Assembly: GCF_921293095.1 (NCBI RefSeq)
Contig: NC_060253.1
Coordinates: 97,667,073 to 97,731,072 of the forward strand
Length of the DNA: 64,000 nucleotides
Origin: Ischnura elegans
Lineage: Eukaryota > Arthropoda > Insecta > Odonata > Coenagrionidae
Reading direction: 5' to 3'
Every line of letters begins with the position of its first letter. The first letter of the stretch is position 1. The position numbers and the translations under genes are program-made. Under the pieces are notes generated by a model. The model ran no database searches and had not been told where the DNA came from. It saw only the letters and a program-made list of their open reading frames with translations. Below, in pieces: positions 1 to 11,850 of the stretch.

Positions 1-163
1 CACTGGGAGGCAGGTGATTGGTCGCGCGACAAGCGGCGGGCGAGGTTCCTGGTGCTGGCGGTGGCAGCGCTAGCGTCGGTCGGTGCAGCGGCGGCGCAGG
101 AACCGACTTCACCGGGAGACGAGGCGTGCGAGACCCTGCCCTCCGAGATCCACATTATCAAAG
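1..163 (+). CDS. pburs: pburs exon 1 (3' part)
   Basis: Reading from base 1 in frame 1 the exon encodes [13 protein letters not shown], the signal-peptide core, and [12 protein letters not shown]. It ends one base into a codon (phase 1) at a donor reading AAAG|GTAATG. No ATG lies in this frame, so the exon or a further upstream exon continues off the left edge. Confidence 0.9.
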
Positions 164-3100
164 GTAATGTCGAGACAAGTCCTGTCGTTGAAGCTGGAAA
201 TCAGCCGTGACCCCCAAACTGTCCCCAACTAAACCAATTGACTTGAAATTTAGCGCATAGGGAATGGGTCAACCACCATTAGTGACATAGCGCTGATTGG
301 CACTTCCACTTCATTGGTTATTTCAAACCAATATCGGGGGCAGGGGATATCTATCGCACATCCACCCCGGCAACATAAAACAAAATTCTAAACAAAATAT
401 TTAGAAGGAATTTTTTATAATTAAATACTTCATGGGCTATTTGCCATTGTAAACATAATTTTTAAGGAAAAAAACACACTTTCAACAGTTTTTCACAAAT
501 TGCTTAAAAACAAAAACTGCGTACTATCAAAAATGGTGTAGCAAACAAAAATGTAGCAATTAAAAAAATTAAAATAATTATGTTAGTGATTTAAGCTGCA
601 TGAAAAGCGAGATATTTTTGGTGGAAGCCTACTGTTTTTTTTGGCAAATAACGAATCGATGTATTCTACGTGAAATGACGGAATAAGGATTGATTTCACG
701 GTAAAATGAATCATAAGCTTTTTAATTTGCTACAAAAGACCAATTTTTGCTTCAAAGTTGGCCTCAAATCGTTTCTTCTGCTTCGAGGAAAAACATTTCC
801 ACTCCCGAGGAGTGGTGGAATAGAATTTACTTTTACTTAATTTAGACTTACTTAGAATGCGGAGGTGAAAAGCTTATATTAATGGACCATACCTCTTCCT
901 CTCATTCCAGTAGTCGAACAATCCCGACCTCGTGACCTTAGCTCTCAGCGGGGTAAGATTTCTACACGTCGGAAATTCACGGAATATTGGCATCAATACG
1001 GAGAAGTTGACACTTCCACAACGATCAGTGCAAACGGACATCAACATTTTGGTCGCTAAACAGCCTCAGCATATGAAAATATATATGCGTTGAAAATATA
1101 ACAATTAATAAATGAAGGAGTTGATATAGGGCCTTCTTTAATTTAATTTTTAGGGGCTTTAGTAACTCATAAACAAGGTTGATATTAAACATAATATCTC
1201 TTCACTGCCAAAAATAACAAACAATTTTGTCATCACATTTTAAAAACTTCTTTGATACGCCGCTATGAAAAATATTAAATAGCATAAGTTAGGGTGGTTA
1301 TTTTTACACTATTACTTTACAAGGTGAGACTTGGTTAATATTACTTTTTAATCATTTTAACATTAGGTATCATTTTTAATTAATTTAAATAAATTAAATT
1401 GAAATCAATAAATTCAAATCAAATTAAATTAAATTGAATAAATTTTTTAACATATAAATGTTTGAATGAACAATATGATCTTTATTAATGGGCATTATGA
1501 ATTCCTAACAAGATTAGGGTCTGCAGTAACTGCTTATCTAGGATGGTATCAAACACGATATAATTTCACTGCCATATATAACAAACAATTTTGTCATCAC
1601 ATTTTGAAAACTTCTTTTATACGCCGCTATGAAAAATATTAAATAGCCTAAGTTGGGACGGTCACTATTACTTAACAAGGTGAGACTTTGCTAGTATTAC
1701 GTTTTCATCAATTTTAGCATCATCAAATTTTCATATTTGAATTGATATTCACTATGATATAACTTACGGATGTCTTGTAACCTATAATTACACCTAAATA
1801 GCACAACCACCCCTACTTAGCTTAGTTTACGTTTATGTCGCTGAAATTCACTTCAACATTCTCGTAGCAGGACAACTTTAGTCCAAAATATTTTGATCAT
1901 AAATATTTCGAAAATTCTCTGCCCGTTACCAGTTAATACCGGAACAGCTATTTGGATGTCAATTATATTCTTACCCAGACGAGAAATGTACGGCTGCGGT
2001 TACGAAAAAAGTGGGTCTTCCAGGTCTACTTTCAACGAGTAAACAAGTGTAGCAAGCGCAAGATACGGTGTTAATTCAATTTTTAATTCACTATTTTTAA
2101 TATTTAATTAGAAAATAAATATATAGCAGTTCTACAAACACAAACTTGTGCAATACTGTCAATATATTATTCACTTAGATTGCCAGACAGTTGGTTAAGT
2201 GCCGTCGCCTAAAAATGGAAAGCTGTATCGCTGTGAAAAATTGCATCCTCCGATGCGGGCAACTATCATGCAGATGAGTAATTTCGGTTGCCTGACCATC
2301 TGGGTGTCATGTTTTAATTTCTGACGGGCCATTCCGTTCTAATCCATGCAGGAGGCACAGGGCTACTATAGTGGTTATCTCTCGAAAGCAACACTTAACA
2401 CTCGAGTGGTGGAATAGTGTATTGCGAGGCATATCTTTATTCGCATAAGGTCGAATTTTGCAACTTTCAACAGCACGATTCAAAGCAACTCCCCTTTTAT
2501 TGCGCATTGACAACCTCCGAATATTGCTCTTAGCTTATATGTGAGAATCTCTGAAGTTTTTCCTTGAATCATATATTTTTTGTTTAAATTGGGTTTGAAT
2601 AGAAAAACTCCAGGCCATATTTTGTCCCGAACTGCAATGTGGCAGGCAAGAGCAATGATCCCAACGGCTCAACACTCCGTCCGTCGGACGGGACGTTAAG
2701 CCGTGGTCCCCTTTTGTTAAGAGCAGGCGACGCCAGATATATCTCCGCCCTTTCTTGTCAATCCTTCCCCAGGGCGCAAAGGACTTAAACTGTCAATCGC
2801 CTCCTCCAAATATCTTACCACCGCACCATAACTTCACCTACGTCACCGACTCATGATAAGGGGGCGGCAAATTTCCCATTTTCTTGTATCAAACTTAAGC
2901 CAGGATAGCGGAGTGTAGAAGATGTTTTTCGTCATTATCTATCTATCTGCTATATCTGCCGAATTATTTTAATAAATTGCGATTTCTGGCTTGAGTGAGC
3001 CCATGCTTTTGACGCGTGTATCACCATGGCGTTACAAAGCCTGTTCACGAGGTACATTATCACGTGTGAATTAATATCTAAATAGATGAACGCGTGAATG

Positions 3101-6100
3101 AACGCAAAAATGCACCGAGTGACCATCTAATTTGTGCGAATGCATGGACAAAATTTATTTTCTTCTTATTTTTTCATAAAATCCCACATTTTCCTTTCAC
3201 GTCCACCAAAATCTTTCTGGGATTTAGACAATAACTCAAACGGGTAAATGTACCGTGAAATCAAGTCATTGACGCCATCGGTGCTTTGTTGTAACAGCTG
3301 CTTATTATTGGCTCATATCATGCTGAATAATCGTTGAAAATTATCTGAAATGAATTCGATACCTCCACTGCACAAACGCTCAACAATCGTCCACCGAATC
3401 AAATCCGCTCATTTAGTACTACAAGGATGTACTCATTTAGATCCGCTAATTTAGTATAACAAGGAAGTACTACTAGATGAGCGGATTTGGTTCGGTGGGC
3501 GATTGTTGAGCGTTTTTGCAGTGGAGGTATCGAATTTTACTCTGTTATGGAGTACTGCAGTCATAATGACCACATTAGTCAAAGTCAACGCCTAAATAAT
3601 CAATACTGTTCAGCCATGGCGTCAGAAATTCACTGCGATATAAACGCTCAGTCACTACTTGACTGGCATGAGGTGGCTGGGATTTCAACACCGTCATTAT
3701 GACCAGCGACTGGCGCACAGTGGTTCAGAATGCTGAAAAGTGTGATACGACAACCAATCGAAACCTAAGTACAGTATATATAGGTTTTTGCAATCACTTA
3801 TCACAAATTTGACCACGAATTTTTAGTCAAAAACTTCGCGAAAACTAAAATCTGAGTTTGTGTTCGAGGAATACCGAAATATTGTAACCTGAAAAGTCTA
3901 CCCAGTTGAGGATATTTGTTAAATAAATTCTGCCTTTACCATAAATGAAGATTAATGAATATCTAGCAAGATGTGATTTATGATCCAATATTTATGATTT
4001 CCCGAAATGGAAATTTCATCTCAATACTAGTGAATTCCTTGTTTCAAGTCACTTGCGATGGCTATTTGTAAGATACAGAATAAGCAGGATCAACATTGGC
4101 GGTTTCCTTCACTTTCCAAGCATAAATTTTGAGTATGCAAACTTTTGCACGGTATCGAAAATGCATTTTTAAGCTTAAAATTTTAAAAATAGTCTGAATT
4201 AGATATTTTTGCAAAGCAAGATGTGGATAAAATCCTACGTCACTTTCACCTAACTGCTCACATTTCAATTCCGATGCTAAACGTTTTCAATGTATGCTGA
4301 TAATTTGAGTAGTAAACGAAAATAACGCGTTTTTAACAATTATGTCATTAAAAACCGTACTTTATAATATGTTTCAAATTAACAGAATTTAAACGAGAGA
4401 AATAGCAGATATCATATAGCCTTTGGATGTGGATTATTCAGCTGCACTTTGGGAATACAATGATAGCCATGCTATATTAAGGAGGCCACCGACAGCTTAG
4501 GTCATTTGCGCAATGAGGAAAGGGTAGGTAAGGAAGGGAGGAGAGAAACCCGGCGTCGGCATTAGCCTACTCTTAACGAAAGGCGCTAAGGAGACCACGG
4601 CTTAACGCCCCATCCGACGGACGAAATGTTGTCCTTGAAATGTCATCCACACAACATTCAAGCAGGGATCTCAGGGCAGTCTCTGAAAATTCTCTGGCAC
4701 CGCCGGGATTTGAACCCGAGCCAACGGGGTGGAAAGCCAACACACTAACCACCACACCACCCCAATCCCTACAAAGATAGTCTCGAATGTGCTCATTTCC
4801 ACGCTGGCCTGCGCCAAAAAGTCTATTCATTGGCACCTGTTGCTATCACTAATAGAAGCAGTGATTTCCATGATGCACCGCACCCGCAAGACTTTTCTGA
4901 GAGGAAGTTATTTTCTGATTTTCTTGACCACGCCGCGCCGCGGCGTGACAGTCGACATGTTAATGAATCGTGATTTTGGATCTGAGTGAACGAACCCATA
5001 GATCGAACTCATTCAGTTGAGCACTTGACTCATTGCTTCTCACTCTTTCTGTCCTTCACAGAGGAATTCGACGAGCTGGGCCGTCTGCAGCGGACGTGCA
5101 ACGGCGAGGTGGCCGTCAACAAGTGCGAAGGCGCGTGCTCGTCTCAAGTGCAGCCATCCGTCATCACGCCAACCGGGTTCCTCAAGGTGAGAACTACCGA
5201 TACGCTTTTTCTTCGCGGTATCGATGTCCGCGATACTAATTTCAATGTTCTACCAGTGAGCCCGATGAATCACCCCAACCAGCTATTCTACAGAAGTTAA
5301 AAGATAATCGCTTCATTTGGGATCGGACGAGTGATCAGCAGCTCCTGGAGTCCCACACCTTCCGTAAATGTATTCATCATACGTATGGAACCGGTAAAAT
5401 TCACAGAAACATCATTTTTTGGGCATCAATCGGAGGCTATAATTACAAATATCCGAAAGTTATGGAAACCTTACGGATGTCTATGCGCTGTCTTTGTTGT
5501 TGAGTGTGATTTTGTGAAAAAATAAACTTAAAACTAACCTATTTTGAGATTAATTGGCATAAAAACAAAATATCAGATTAATACATCTGGGGCGATTGTA
5601 AAAACATTAAGGCGCACTGAACGCCATCTCTCATTCTTCTGAAGAAATAACCGAAAATTGTCGAATACACTGTATTAAAAATAAATTAAAATGTTTATCA
5701 CCTGCTTAGGTGTATTTTTCGGAACTTCTCCATGACACTTTTCACGCCAGATATCTTCCTAAATGATTTACGGTTTGAATTGACAAAACACGGGTAAAAA
5801 GCCGATGAAATATGTATTACACAAATCTCGGCCGTGAACGGACGAGTAATGATTCTGTCGTTGTGTTGGAATGTTCTCGAGCCGACGCTGCCCAGAGAAA
5901 GCCACCTACGGGAGCCCGACATTCAGGTGACTTAGAGTGTGGGATTCCCGGAGCATAGAAACATACAGTCCACTATAATTCTGTCGTATCACGCACATGG
6001 TATATTATTTGTAGACGGCGAACGAAAGTTCACATCATTGCAGCTATGAGAAGATCAGGGAGGTAATGGTGGAAAGAAACCTGGCGTTGGCATTAGCTCG

Positions 6101-9100
6101 TTTTTAAGGAAAGGCACCAAGGTGAACACAGTTTAACGTCCCATTCTGTGGAAGGAGTGATGTGTTTGAAGTTCCCTCCAATAAGCAGGTATCGGGAAGT
6201 CTAAGGAATCTATCCAATTGCCCGGATTTCAACCCCGACCCACTGAGCGAGAAACCAACACTCTGCGGACAACACCTACTCTATCCCCATTTTTATAACT
6301 CATCAAACGCGTTTCATTGTATCACGGCTTCACAAGGAGCTAAAATCCTTCAAAGTTTCCATGATTTCCTTTCCCTCGAACTAAATGCAACTATCCCCTC
6401 ATTCTCTGTACTGTCGGTAATTAATAAAGATTGAAAGACTAATTCATTTTTATTTTTCTTTTAATGTATTTTTTAGAGCATTAAAGTTTCTCACAGTATC
6501 TTTCTTAACTTTCTTATATACACTATGTTAAAAGCCATATAAAGGCAACGATTGCCGACTATTGACTTCAACAAAAGTTGTGGAACACATTGGATAAATC
6601 ATAATTTTACTCTAGAAAACTGCGAAGTATATTCTTGCTACATTTACGAAGTGAAGCCTGAAGCCTATTAAAACGCACTCTAATATTCCAATACTCGCTT
6701 CCTCAAGCTCACGTCATCATTAATGCTTCTCACACACTTCAATTGGGATTGGAAGGTAAAACTTGAAGTCCCAGCACATCTGAAGGCCCACACCTTCAGT
6801 AAGTTTAATAATTATACCCATGGGAATTGAATTTTGCACAGAAATATCATCAATTGGGGCATCAGTAGGAGGTTAAAGTTATAAATATCTACACGCTGTG
6901 GAAATATATAGGAAACATATAAAAGGAAATATATAAAAGACCGCTAATCGCACCAAACCATTATTCTGGTACCGAGAAACGGCCCCATACTCAGAAGAAT
7001 GGTTCAAATGGCAAATATCCAAGATCAAATGATGTATCTGATTAACTAACAAAGAAGATGTAATTGATGTCTTGCTCTTTATTTAGATTGTCAATTTCAT
7101 TTCCATGACATTTAGTAATTAAGAAGCAAGAAAAGTAATAGGAAAAATAAAATAGTTAAAACGTATTTATTCAAATTAAAAAGAAGAACTTTGTGCTTTC
7201 ACATTAATATTTATTCACAAATTTACGACCATGGCTTCAACGTTAGACGTCATCATCAGGTCAGGCCGTCATCATCCTGATGATGACGTCTAACGTTGAA
7301 ACCATGGTCGTAAATTTGTGAATAAATATTAATGTGAAAGTACAAAAATCTTCTTTTTAATTTTAATAATGAATCGCTTTCACCAAGTTACGCCTTAAAC
7401 AATCAATTTAAAAAAAAACGTATTTATTAGGAGAGGAGTGAGATAAGATCGCTCTCTGTCCCAAGAAATTTCTACGTTTTCAAACAGAAGAGTATCAAAT
7501 TAATCAAAGAGAAAGAGGCAGGAGCGAATATCTACGGAGGATAAATTAGCATGTTGGATAAGGATAGAGCAGTCATAGCAGAAACCGAGACGGATATGGG
7601 GAACATTCTAATACCCATGAGAAAGACCATGGTCAGCTTGAAACTGAAAATCGACACGACGAAATCCAAGGCATTAACCTACAGTGGATGAGAAGATTTA
7701 TAAGACCAACGACATACTAGGAAACCATTCGAACCAGCAATCAGGATGTGCTGCAGTAGAAGGATCTCAGCGCCTCTCACGAGTAGACAAACGGCCTTTC
7801 TGTGAGCGTAAGTGCTTGCACGACCAGGAGCTACGAGCAGGTGAAGACAGCGCATCCACTGAGAAACTTCTCAAGAAAACGGGCTCTTTCAACGATTTAT
7901 AAAAATGTCAACCGTAATAGAGTTTATTGTTGTAGGAAAAGAAATAAACACGCATGTTTCCCTTTTTCGATCCGTCACCAATTTCTTGAGTGATTTGCAA
8001 CGAAGAATTGGCGACCTCAACCCTACAACAGATGAGTTGATGACGTCTTGCCGACCGGTGCACCGCTTCTCAGCTTCTTCTTGGGTCGCATGGATCATGT
8101 GTGGCTTGTTGCAGTTCGCACTCCAGGAAGCGATCTATTCCCTAAATGAAATCCTTTCCCGCACGAGCACGTAAACTTGAAATATCATGACGTCATCGAC
8201 TAATGAAAAGTGGGCAGCAGCATCCGCCTTTTTTTTATTAACAATTTACCCGGGAACAGGGAAGATTTTTTCATCGAAACTTATTTTTCCCTTCTATCTA
8301 CCAAACACATTTCTTGAATTGCGTCTTTAATTCTTAGTGAATGAGCCCACTATGAGAACGATATGTTCTTTGTTTTTTTTATAAGAACACGAAAGGCTAT
8401 GATGAGGTACAAGGAAGCGGAAGCAGTTTCGCACAGCGTTATAAAGAACTCTAGACCACTCCAAAATACATTTTTTAATCTATCGACGCAATTGTCTCTC
8501 GAAGATAATAATCAGCGTCGATAATCCGCAAGGACATCAGTTAGCCGGAGAGATAAAAATTGAAAAGAAATGAGGGCCGCTGTTATAAAAAAGTCAGATA
8601 ACAACTATTGATAAAAACAGCTTAAAATAGATAACATATCTTAAACGAGAAAGTCGCGGAATTGTAACGAGATAATGAAGTTGACAGTATTAATTACACA
8701 GCAAAAAGAACCTGAAGTTTGGGTGCGAACAACATTCTTATCATAAGATTAGCGGGCGTAGTCCACTGCTATCTGTCTCCTGGCGTCAATACAGACGCAC
8801 AATCGGCGGCCTTAAAAGCTGTTCCGACCAAGGTCGTTACACCCAGATAGAATCGCGCTGTCATTGGTCATTATGAATTCTGATTTTTGCCTTATTGGTG
8901 CCAGGTGTACGCTTTGCATTTGAAATGCCGGAGATAGGCTGTTGTTTGCATATATATAACAAGCTATTGAGACAAAAAGTGATTTCAGAACATTCCCGGC
9001 GTCGAACCGAGGGCTCAAGGCCAGAAGTCTACTCGAACTCTCAACGATGTGGTTATTGTTCGCCGGGGTAGAAATATGTTTGGAAAGAGTGATTTCAAAA

Positions 9101-9442
9101 CATCGCGGAGTCGAACCAAGGACTCTTAGTCGGAATTCCAACTTTATTCTCAATGTTCCGATTATTGATAACGGCGAAAGGAGATATGTGTCTCATCCTT
9201 ATCAATCTACTCATTTAATTACGACTCGCGGCAACTAAATATTCCTTTTTTCTTCTCTGTTGTGTTGGCAGGAGTGCTACTGCTGCCGCGAGAGCTTCCT
9301 CCGAGAACGCGTCATCACGCTTACCAACTGCTTCGATCCGGACGGAGGGCGTCTGCGTGGCGGTGATACCGAGACGATGAACGTCAAGCTACGTGAGCCG
9401 GCCGAATGCCGGTGCTTCAAGTGTGGCGAATTCTCGCGCTAA
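1..9442 (+). CDS. pburs: pburs: bursicon beta subunit (partner of bursicon), 5' incomplete
   Basis: Three exons (1-163, 5062-5186, 9272-9442) join in frame into 152 visible residues ending in TAA. The product is a secreted cystine-knot protein. In insects it pairs with bursicon alpha to form the tanning and wing-expansion hormone that acts on the receptor rickets/LGR2, and it also forms homodimers. Recognisable blocks are [46 protein letters not shown] and [20 protein letters not shown], ending in [11 protein letters not shown]. All 11 cysteines expected of the family are present. A hydrophobic stretch ([17 protein letters not shown]) before QEP is a good signal-peptide core. The initiator Met lies upstream of the window. 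Splice sites are canonical GT-AG, with intron phases 1 and 0. No disabling change is seen. Identity is secure from family knowledge; no alignment was run. Confidence 0.96.
1190..1730. repeat. imperfect local direct duplication
   Basis: About 180 bp starting TTCACTGCCAAAAATAACAA near 1200 recurs near 1566 as TTCACTGCCATATATAACAA. Both copies run through TTTTGTCATCACATTTT, ACGCCGCTATGAAAAATATT and AACAAGGTGAGACT. The two units are separated by about 180 bp of unrelated AT-rich sequence. This looks like an old segmental duplication inside the intron or two copies of one unnamed repeat. Confidence 0.7.
2640..2808 (+). repeat. tRNA-derived SINE, 3' part
   Basis: Matches the body of the SINE family best seen at 4484-4772 and 31013-31300. 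Diagnostic pieces are CCGTCCGTCGGACGGGACGT, TTAAGCCGTGGTC, GTTAAGAGCAGGCGACGCC and a terminal ACTGTCAATCGCCTCCTCC. The tRNA-like head with the B box is missing or unrecognisable. Confidence 0.6.
3353..3536. repeat. foldback (palindromic) repeat, MITE-like
   Basis: Arms of about 68 bp (3353-3420 and 3469-3536) are inverted copies with few mismatches. The left arm reads AATTCGATACCTCCACTGCA then AAACGCTCAACAATCG, and the right arm is its reverse complement. The roughly 48-bp loop itself contains short related direct repeats (ATTTAGTAC and ATTTAGTAT). No coding content; superfamily unknown. Confidence 0.75.
4484..4772 (-). repeat. tRNA-derived SINE, near full length
   Basis: On the minus strand it starts GGGGTGGTGTGGTGGTTAGT (A-box-like). 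It continues to TCGGGTTCAAATCCCGGCGG, a good RNA polymerase III B box (GGTTCAAATCC). The unrelated body carries CGTCCGTCGGATGGGGCGTT, GTTAAGAGTAGGCTAATGCC and GCCGGGTTTCTCTCC. This is the best-preserved head among at least nine copies in the window. Confidence 0.85.
5062..5186 (+). CDS. pburs: pburs exon 2
   Basis: Begins with the last two bases of a Glu codon split by the intron and encodes [13 protein letters not shown] to TPTGFLK. It contributes three cysteines. The donor is CTCAAG|GTGAGA, and the exon ends on a codon boundary. Confidence 0.95.
6050..6282 (-). repeat. tRNA-derived SINE, degenerate
   Basis: Same family as 4484-4772. On the plus strand it retains AAACCTGGCGTTGGCATTAG, CAGTTTAACGTCCCATTC, a CGGATTTCAACCCCGACCCA block equivalent to the B box, and GAGAAACCAACACTCTGC. 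It is clearly more diverged than the 4.5 kb copy. Confidence 0.65.
7158..7428. repeat. long hairpin element between 14-bp direct repeats
   Basis: A near-perfect inverted repeat has arms of about 87 bp (7174-7260 and 7276-7363) and a 15-nt loop. The inner stem reads GACGTCATCATCAGG against CCTGATGATGACGTC. A 14-bp direct repeat AAAACGTATTTATT occurs at 7158-7171 and 7415-7428, so hairpin plus a short A-ending tail (7364-7414) look like one insertion. The A-run before the right repeat would suit a retroposed copy; a foldback DNA element is the alternative. Confidence 0.7.
7485..7890 (+). pseudogene. decayed LINE reverse-transcriptase fragment
   Basis: Translation across frames gives pieces resembling the region after the catalytic YADD of RTE/Jockey-like reverse transcriptases: [15 protein letters not shown], then [17 protein letters not shown]. 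This parallels the usual 'DDxxVIAETxxDLxxxL...LKINxxKTKxL' pattern. Stops and frame changes interrupt it. Its boundaries are not defined, and the assignment is by eye only. Confidence 0.45.
8980..9190 (-). repeat. tandem pair of ~108-bp tRNA-like repeats
   Basis: Two head-to-tail copies begin AGTGATTTCAGAACATTCC and AGTGATTTCAAAACATCGC. Each carries GTCGAACCRAGGRCTC (minus-strand GGTTCGAC, a B-box-like core) and a downstream TCTCAAYGWT block. They differ at many positions, so the duplication is old. Probably a tRNA-related SINE fragment, but no full A box is seen. Confidence 0.45.
9272..9442 (+). CDS. pburs: pburs exon 3 and stop
   Basis: Starts on a codon boundary after GGCAG. It encodes [20 protein letters not shown] through [11 protein letters not shown] and ends in TAA at 9440-9442. 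It contributes seven cysteines, including the C-terminal CRCFKC of the knot. Confidence 0.96.
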   Translation, partial: ECYCCRESFLRERVITLTNCFDPDGGRLRGGDTETMNVKLREPAECRCFKCGEFSR

Positions 9443-9458
9443 CTGCCATCCATGCACC

Positions 9459-9464
9459 AATAAA
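9459..9464 (+). terminator. pburs polyadenylation signal
   Basis: Canonical AATAAA lies 16 nt after the stop codon, implying a very short 3' UTR. Confidence 0.75.
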
Positions 9465-9654
9465 GACTTCTTAAAGCGAAACACCTCCATTCATTTCCAA
9501 AACAATCCAATTCTATTCCTTCCATACGGTTGCGACTGATGAAATTTGGAGTTTGCAGTCTGTGGTACGGTTTTGGTATTTTATTGGAAGGTGGCAACAG
9601 AAGGCCAAGGTTATTCGTGCCATGGATTGAAAACCTAAACGAGAAGCGCAAAAT

Positions 9655-9790
9655 GTACAACGGCTTGACGTCACATCCGACGGACAGAGTGCTGTACTAG
9701 AAGTGCCCTCTGTAAAGCACCCAAGCATGGATCGGGAAATCTCTGTCTGCAACCGCCGGAATTTAAATCCAAACAGTCTGGGTGGGGAGC
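9655..9790 (-). repeat. tRNA-derived SINE fragment
   Basis: Plus-strand pieces GGCTTGACGTCACATCCGAC, AGAAGTGCCCTCTGTAAAGC, GGATCGGGAAATCTCTG and CCGCCGGAATTTAAATCC match the central body and degenerate B box of the 4484-4772 family. Confidence 0.65.
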
Positions 9791-9917
9791 TAAATAGCGT
9801 ATAGATATATACATATAAGAGTAACCGATGAATGAGGAAACGGAATTAGTAACGATAAGAGGGAGAGGAGGAGCTAAATAACCAATCGCGTCGAAGCATC
9901 CTTAATAGTGGTGATTT

Positions 9918-10150
9918 TTTGGGTGAGTCAACGACTGAGGTCATTAGCACCAAACGTTATACCGACTGATAATTTTCCATCAATGCACATATGCATTATA
10001 TAATATTTGCGCTGTATTTGAGATACCTTCCTCAAGGGATCCACATAAGGATCGGGCAGTCTCTGTAGAATCTCCGCCGCCGCCGGAATTTGAACCCGAG
10101 CCTCAGGGGAAGGAAGACAATACCCTAGCCACCACACTAACCCGATCCCC
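9918..10150 (-). repeat. tRNA-derived SINE, internally diverged
   Basis: Head and B box are clear: CCGGAATTTGAACCCGAGCC, then CTAGCCACCACACTAACCCG on the plus strand. The far end matches AGTCAACGACTGAGGTCATT. The middle (9975-10020) is unlike other copies and may hold an insertion or an alternative body. Confidence 0.65.
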
Positions 10151-11468
10151 CCAGGTGTCTGCGGTTTCGATTAATCTCACGCGAACAATTACAGCCCATG
10201 ATTTCATTGCTATAGTCCAGCCGGCGAGAGTTATCCTATTGCACTTTAAAAACCCTGCGCCAACATGGTTTGCAACCAATCGCTGCACCCCAAATGCACC
10301 TCACACCCTTGCCTAGTAATACAACGTTGTCACGTGCATATGAAGCACTGAAACAAGCCTGAACCACCAAAACAGGCCCTTTCTGCGATTCGCCAAAACA
10401 AATGATTCTTCCTTTGGGTCCTTCATGCTTTTCTCCCTTCTGGCTCCTTTCTTCACGGAACCTTCTTGTTTACGTGTGATGTGGGCGTTTCCCTTTCTTA
10501 CCTAGCAACCCTGCCCCCTACCCCTTCTAGCTGTCAACGGACCACTCTCGGCGGCCGGACTGTAGTGAGAGACTAAGGTATTTTTCCCCGGTATCTCGTT
10601 ATACTCTTTTACATGGAATCCGTTCCCCGGACTTAGGGGATGGTGTAATATAAAATGAAAATAAAAATGAAAAACTCAAATGGCCGTATAACGTCTCCCA
10701 ACGCTCGTCCACCTCGCAGAAATGAATCACCGTGTTAGTGTACGGGAAGGTAAATTTCACCGAAGGTCACCGAACCCTAGCCTCTCAACTGAAATAGCCT
10801 CAGATATACAGCGGCCTCCCTCTCCAGCGTTTTGACGATGCTGGTCTCCGTCTTTCCAATTTCCTTCTAACAGCAGTAAAAAGCATCATATATGAAGAAT
10901 TGACGTTGTTCTTTAAAGGCAAAATTGCAGACGTCCAATATGCCAATATATTACAAAAGATACTGAAATCAATTATGATGAACTCGAGAAAATATCACAC
11001 TATTCCTAATTCTATTGAACATTTTCGGACACAACAAGTAGTATTTAAATTTCAGGGTGCTTCGACGCGCACAGCCATTCCGTACCACTGTTTTCGAAAA
11101 TTGCTGGAGACAGCATTGAAAACTGAAGTTTGGTTGGAGGGTGATAACGGCTTCCGCTGATGGGCGATTGTGGTGACGTAATTTCACTCGTTAGTTCAGC
11201 CGGGACAGATTTAAGGGAGCTCGGAATCAACCAGGTAAATGACGTCACGGGAAAATTGGTGTTCTTTTGCTACCTTGTACATATGAACTACTATATGATA
11301 AAAAAAATTAATGAAGCCGCCTCTATGCCAGCAAATTTCTGCGGAGAAGGATCAAGCTTGGATGACAAGTTTCATCATTAATGAGCTCGAATGTAAAAAG
11401 TCTATCGTGGGAAATATGTCGTTTTATAGGAAATGACTCCAATATTACTTGCAAAATTAGATATTCTC
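10151..11468. other. intergenic stretch without recognised features
   Basis: Lies between the 3' ends of pburs and the minus-strand MBF2 gene. Short open frames occur but show no family resemblance, codon bias or repeat structure that I can support. A TGAAAAT-rich run (10655-10675) after GGATGGTGTAATA may be the 3' end of a retroposon. Confidence 0.5.
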
Positions 11469-11724
11469 TTTATTCTAAGCAAACAGCCACATTTTACAAT
11501 TTTTATTTTCTTTTGATCCACGAAAATGGTGTTTATGCGACTCAAAATTCGAGTTTTTGGTGAAATGTCTGAGGGGAATCGTACGGATTCGCATTAAGAC
11601 GCATAGGTATGATCGAAGACAACACTCTTGAGATAGGATCGTTCCAGCAACGGGAGACACTTGTTTTTCAGAGGCAGCGAGTCAAGTCATTGGCTCCAGC
11701 CAGGATGAAACCATTCCGTCGCAA

Positions 11725-11850
11725 TTATTGGCCCATGATCTTGACGGAGAAGGAGAGTCCCTTGGTGAAGCTGGACTCCAAGTGGATGGAAACCCGGCTA
11801 CTTCCCAGGGTGCCGTTCGTGATGGTGGCCGTGGCGCCCACATCCGGTTT
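11725..11850 (-). CDS. MBF2 copy A exon 3
   Basis: Acceptor TTTCAG|AAACCG (minus strand), then KPDVGATATITNGTLGSS and the C terminus IMGQ, stop TAA at 11725-11727. The open frame runs on upstream to about 12183 but that is intron; the AG acceptor and the paralogue's exon 3 fix the start at 11850. Confidence 0.9.
   Translation of the reverse strand, partial: KPDVGATATITNGTLGSSRVSIHLESSFTKGLSFSVKIMGQ

Larger units (their letters stand above)
164..5061 (+). other. pburs intron 1 (4.9 kb)
   Basis: AT-rich intron with no coding signal that I can support. It contains a local duplication (1190-1730), two SINE copies (2640-2808 and 4484-4772) and a foldback repeat (3353-3536), listed separately. 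Nothing else is recognisable in 164-1189, 1731-2639, 2809-3352 or 3537-4483. The acceptor is CTTCACAG|AGGAATTC. Confidence 0.75.
5187..9271 (+). other. pburs intron 2 (4.1 kb)
   Basis: Holds a degenerate SINE (6050-6282), a long hairpin repeat with flanking duplications (7158-7428), a decayed LINE reverse-transcriptase piece (7485-7890) and a tandem tRNA-like repeat (8980-9190). I see nothing in 5187-6049, 6283-7157 or 7891-8979. The acceptor is GTTGGCAG|GAGTGC. Confidence 0.75.

Noticed and set aside
9928-10137. 69-codon minus-strand frame with a protein-like composition
   Set aside because: Lies inside a SINE; the product is translation of the tRNA-like head and body.
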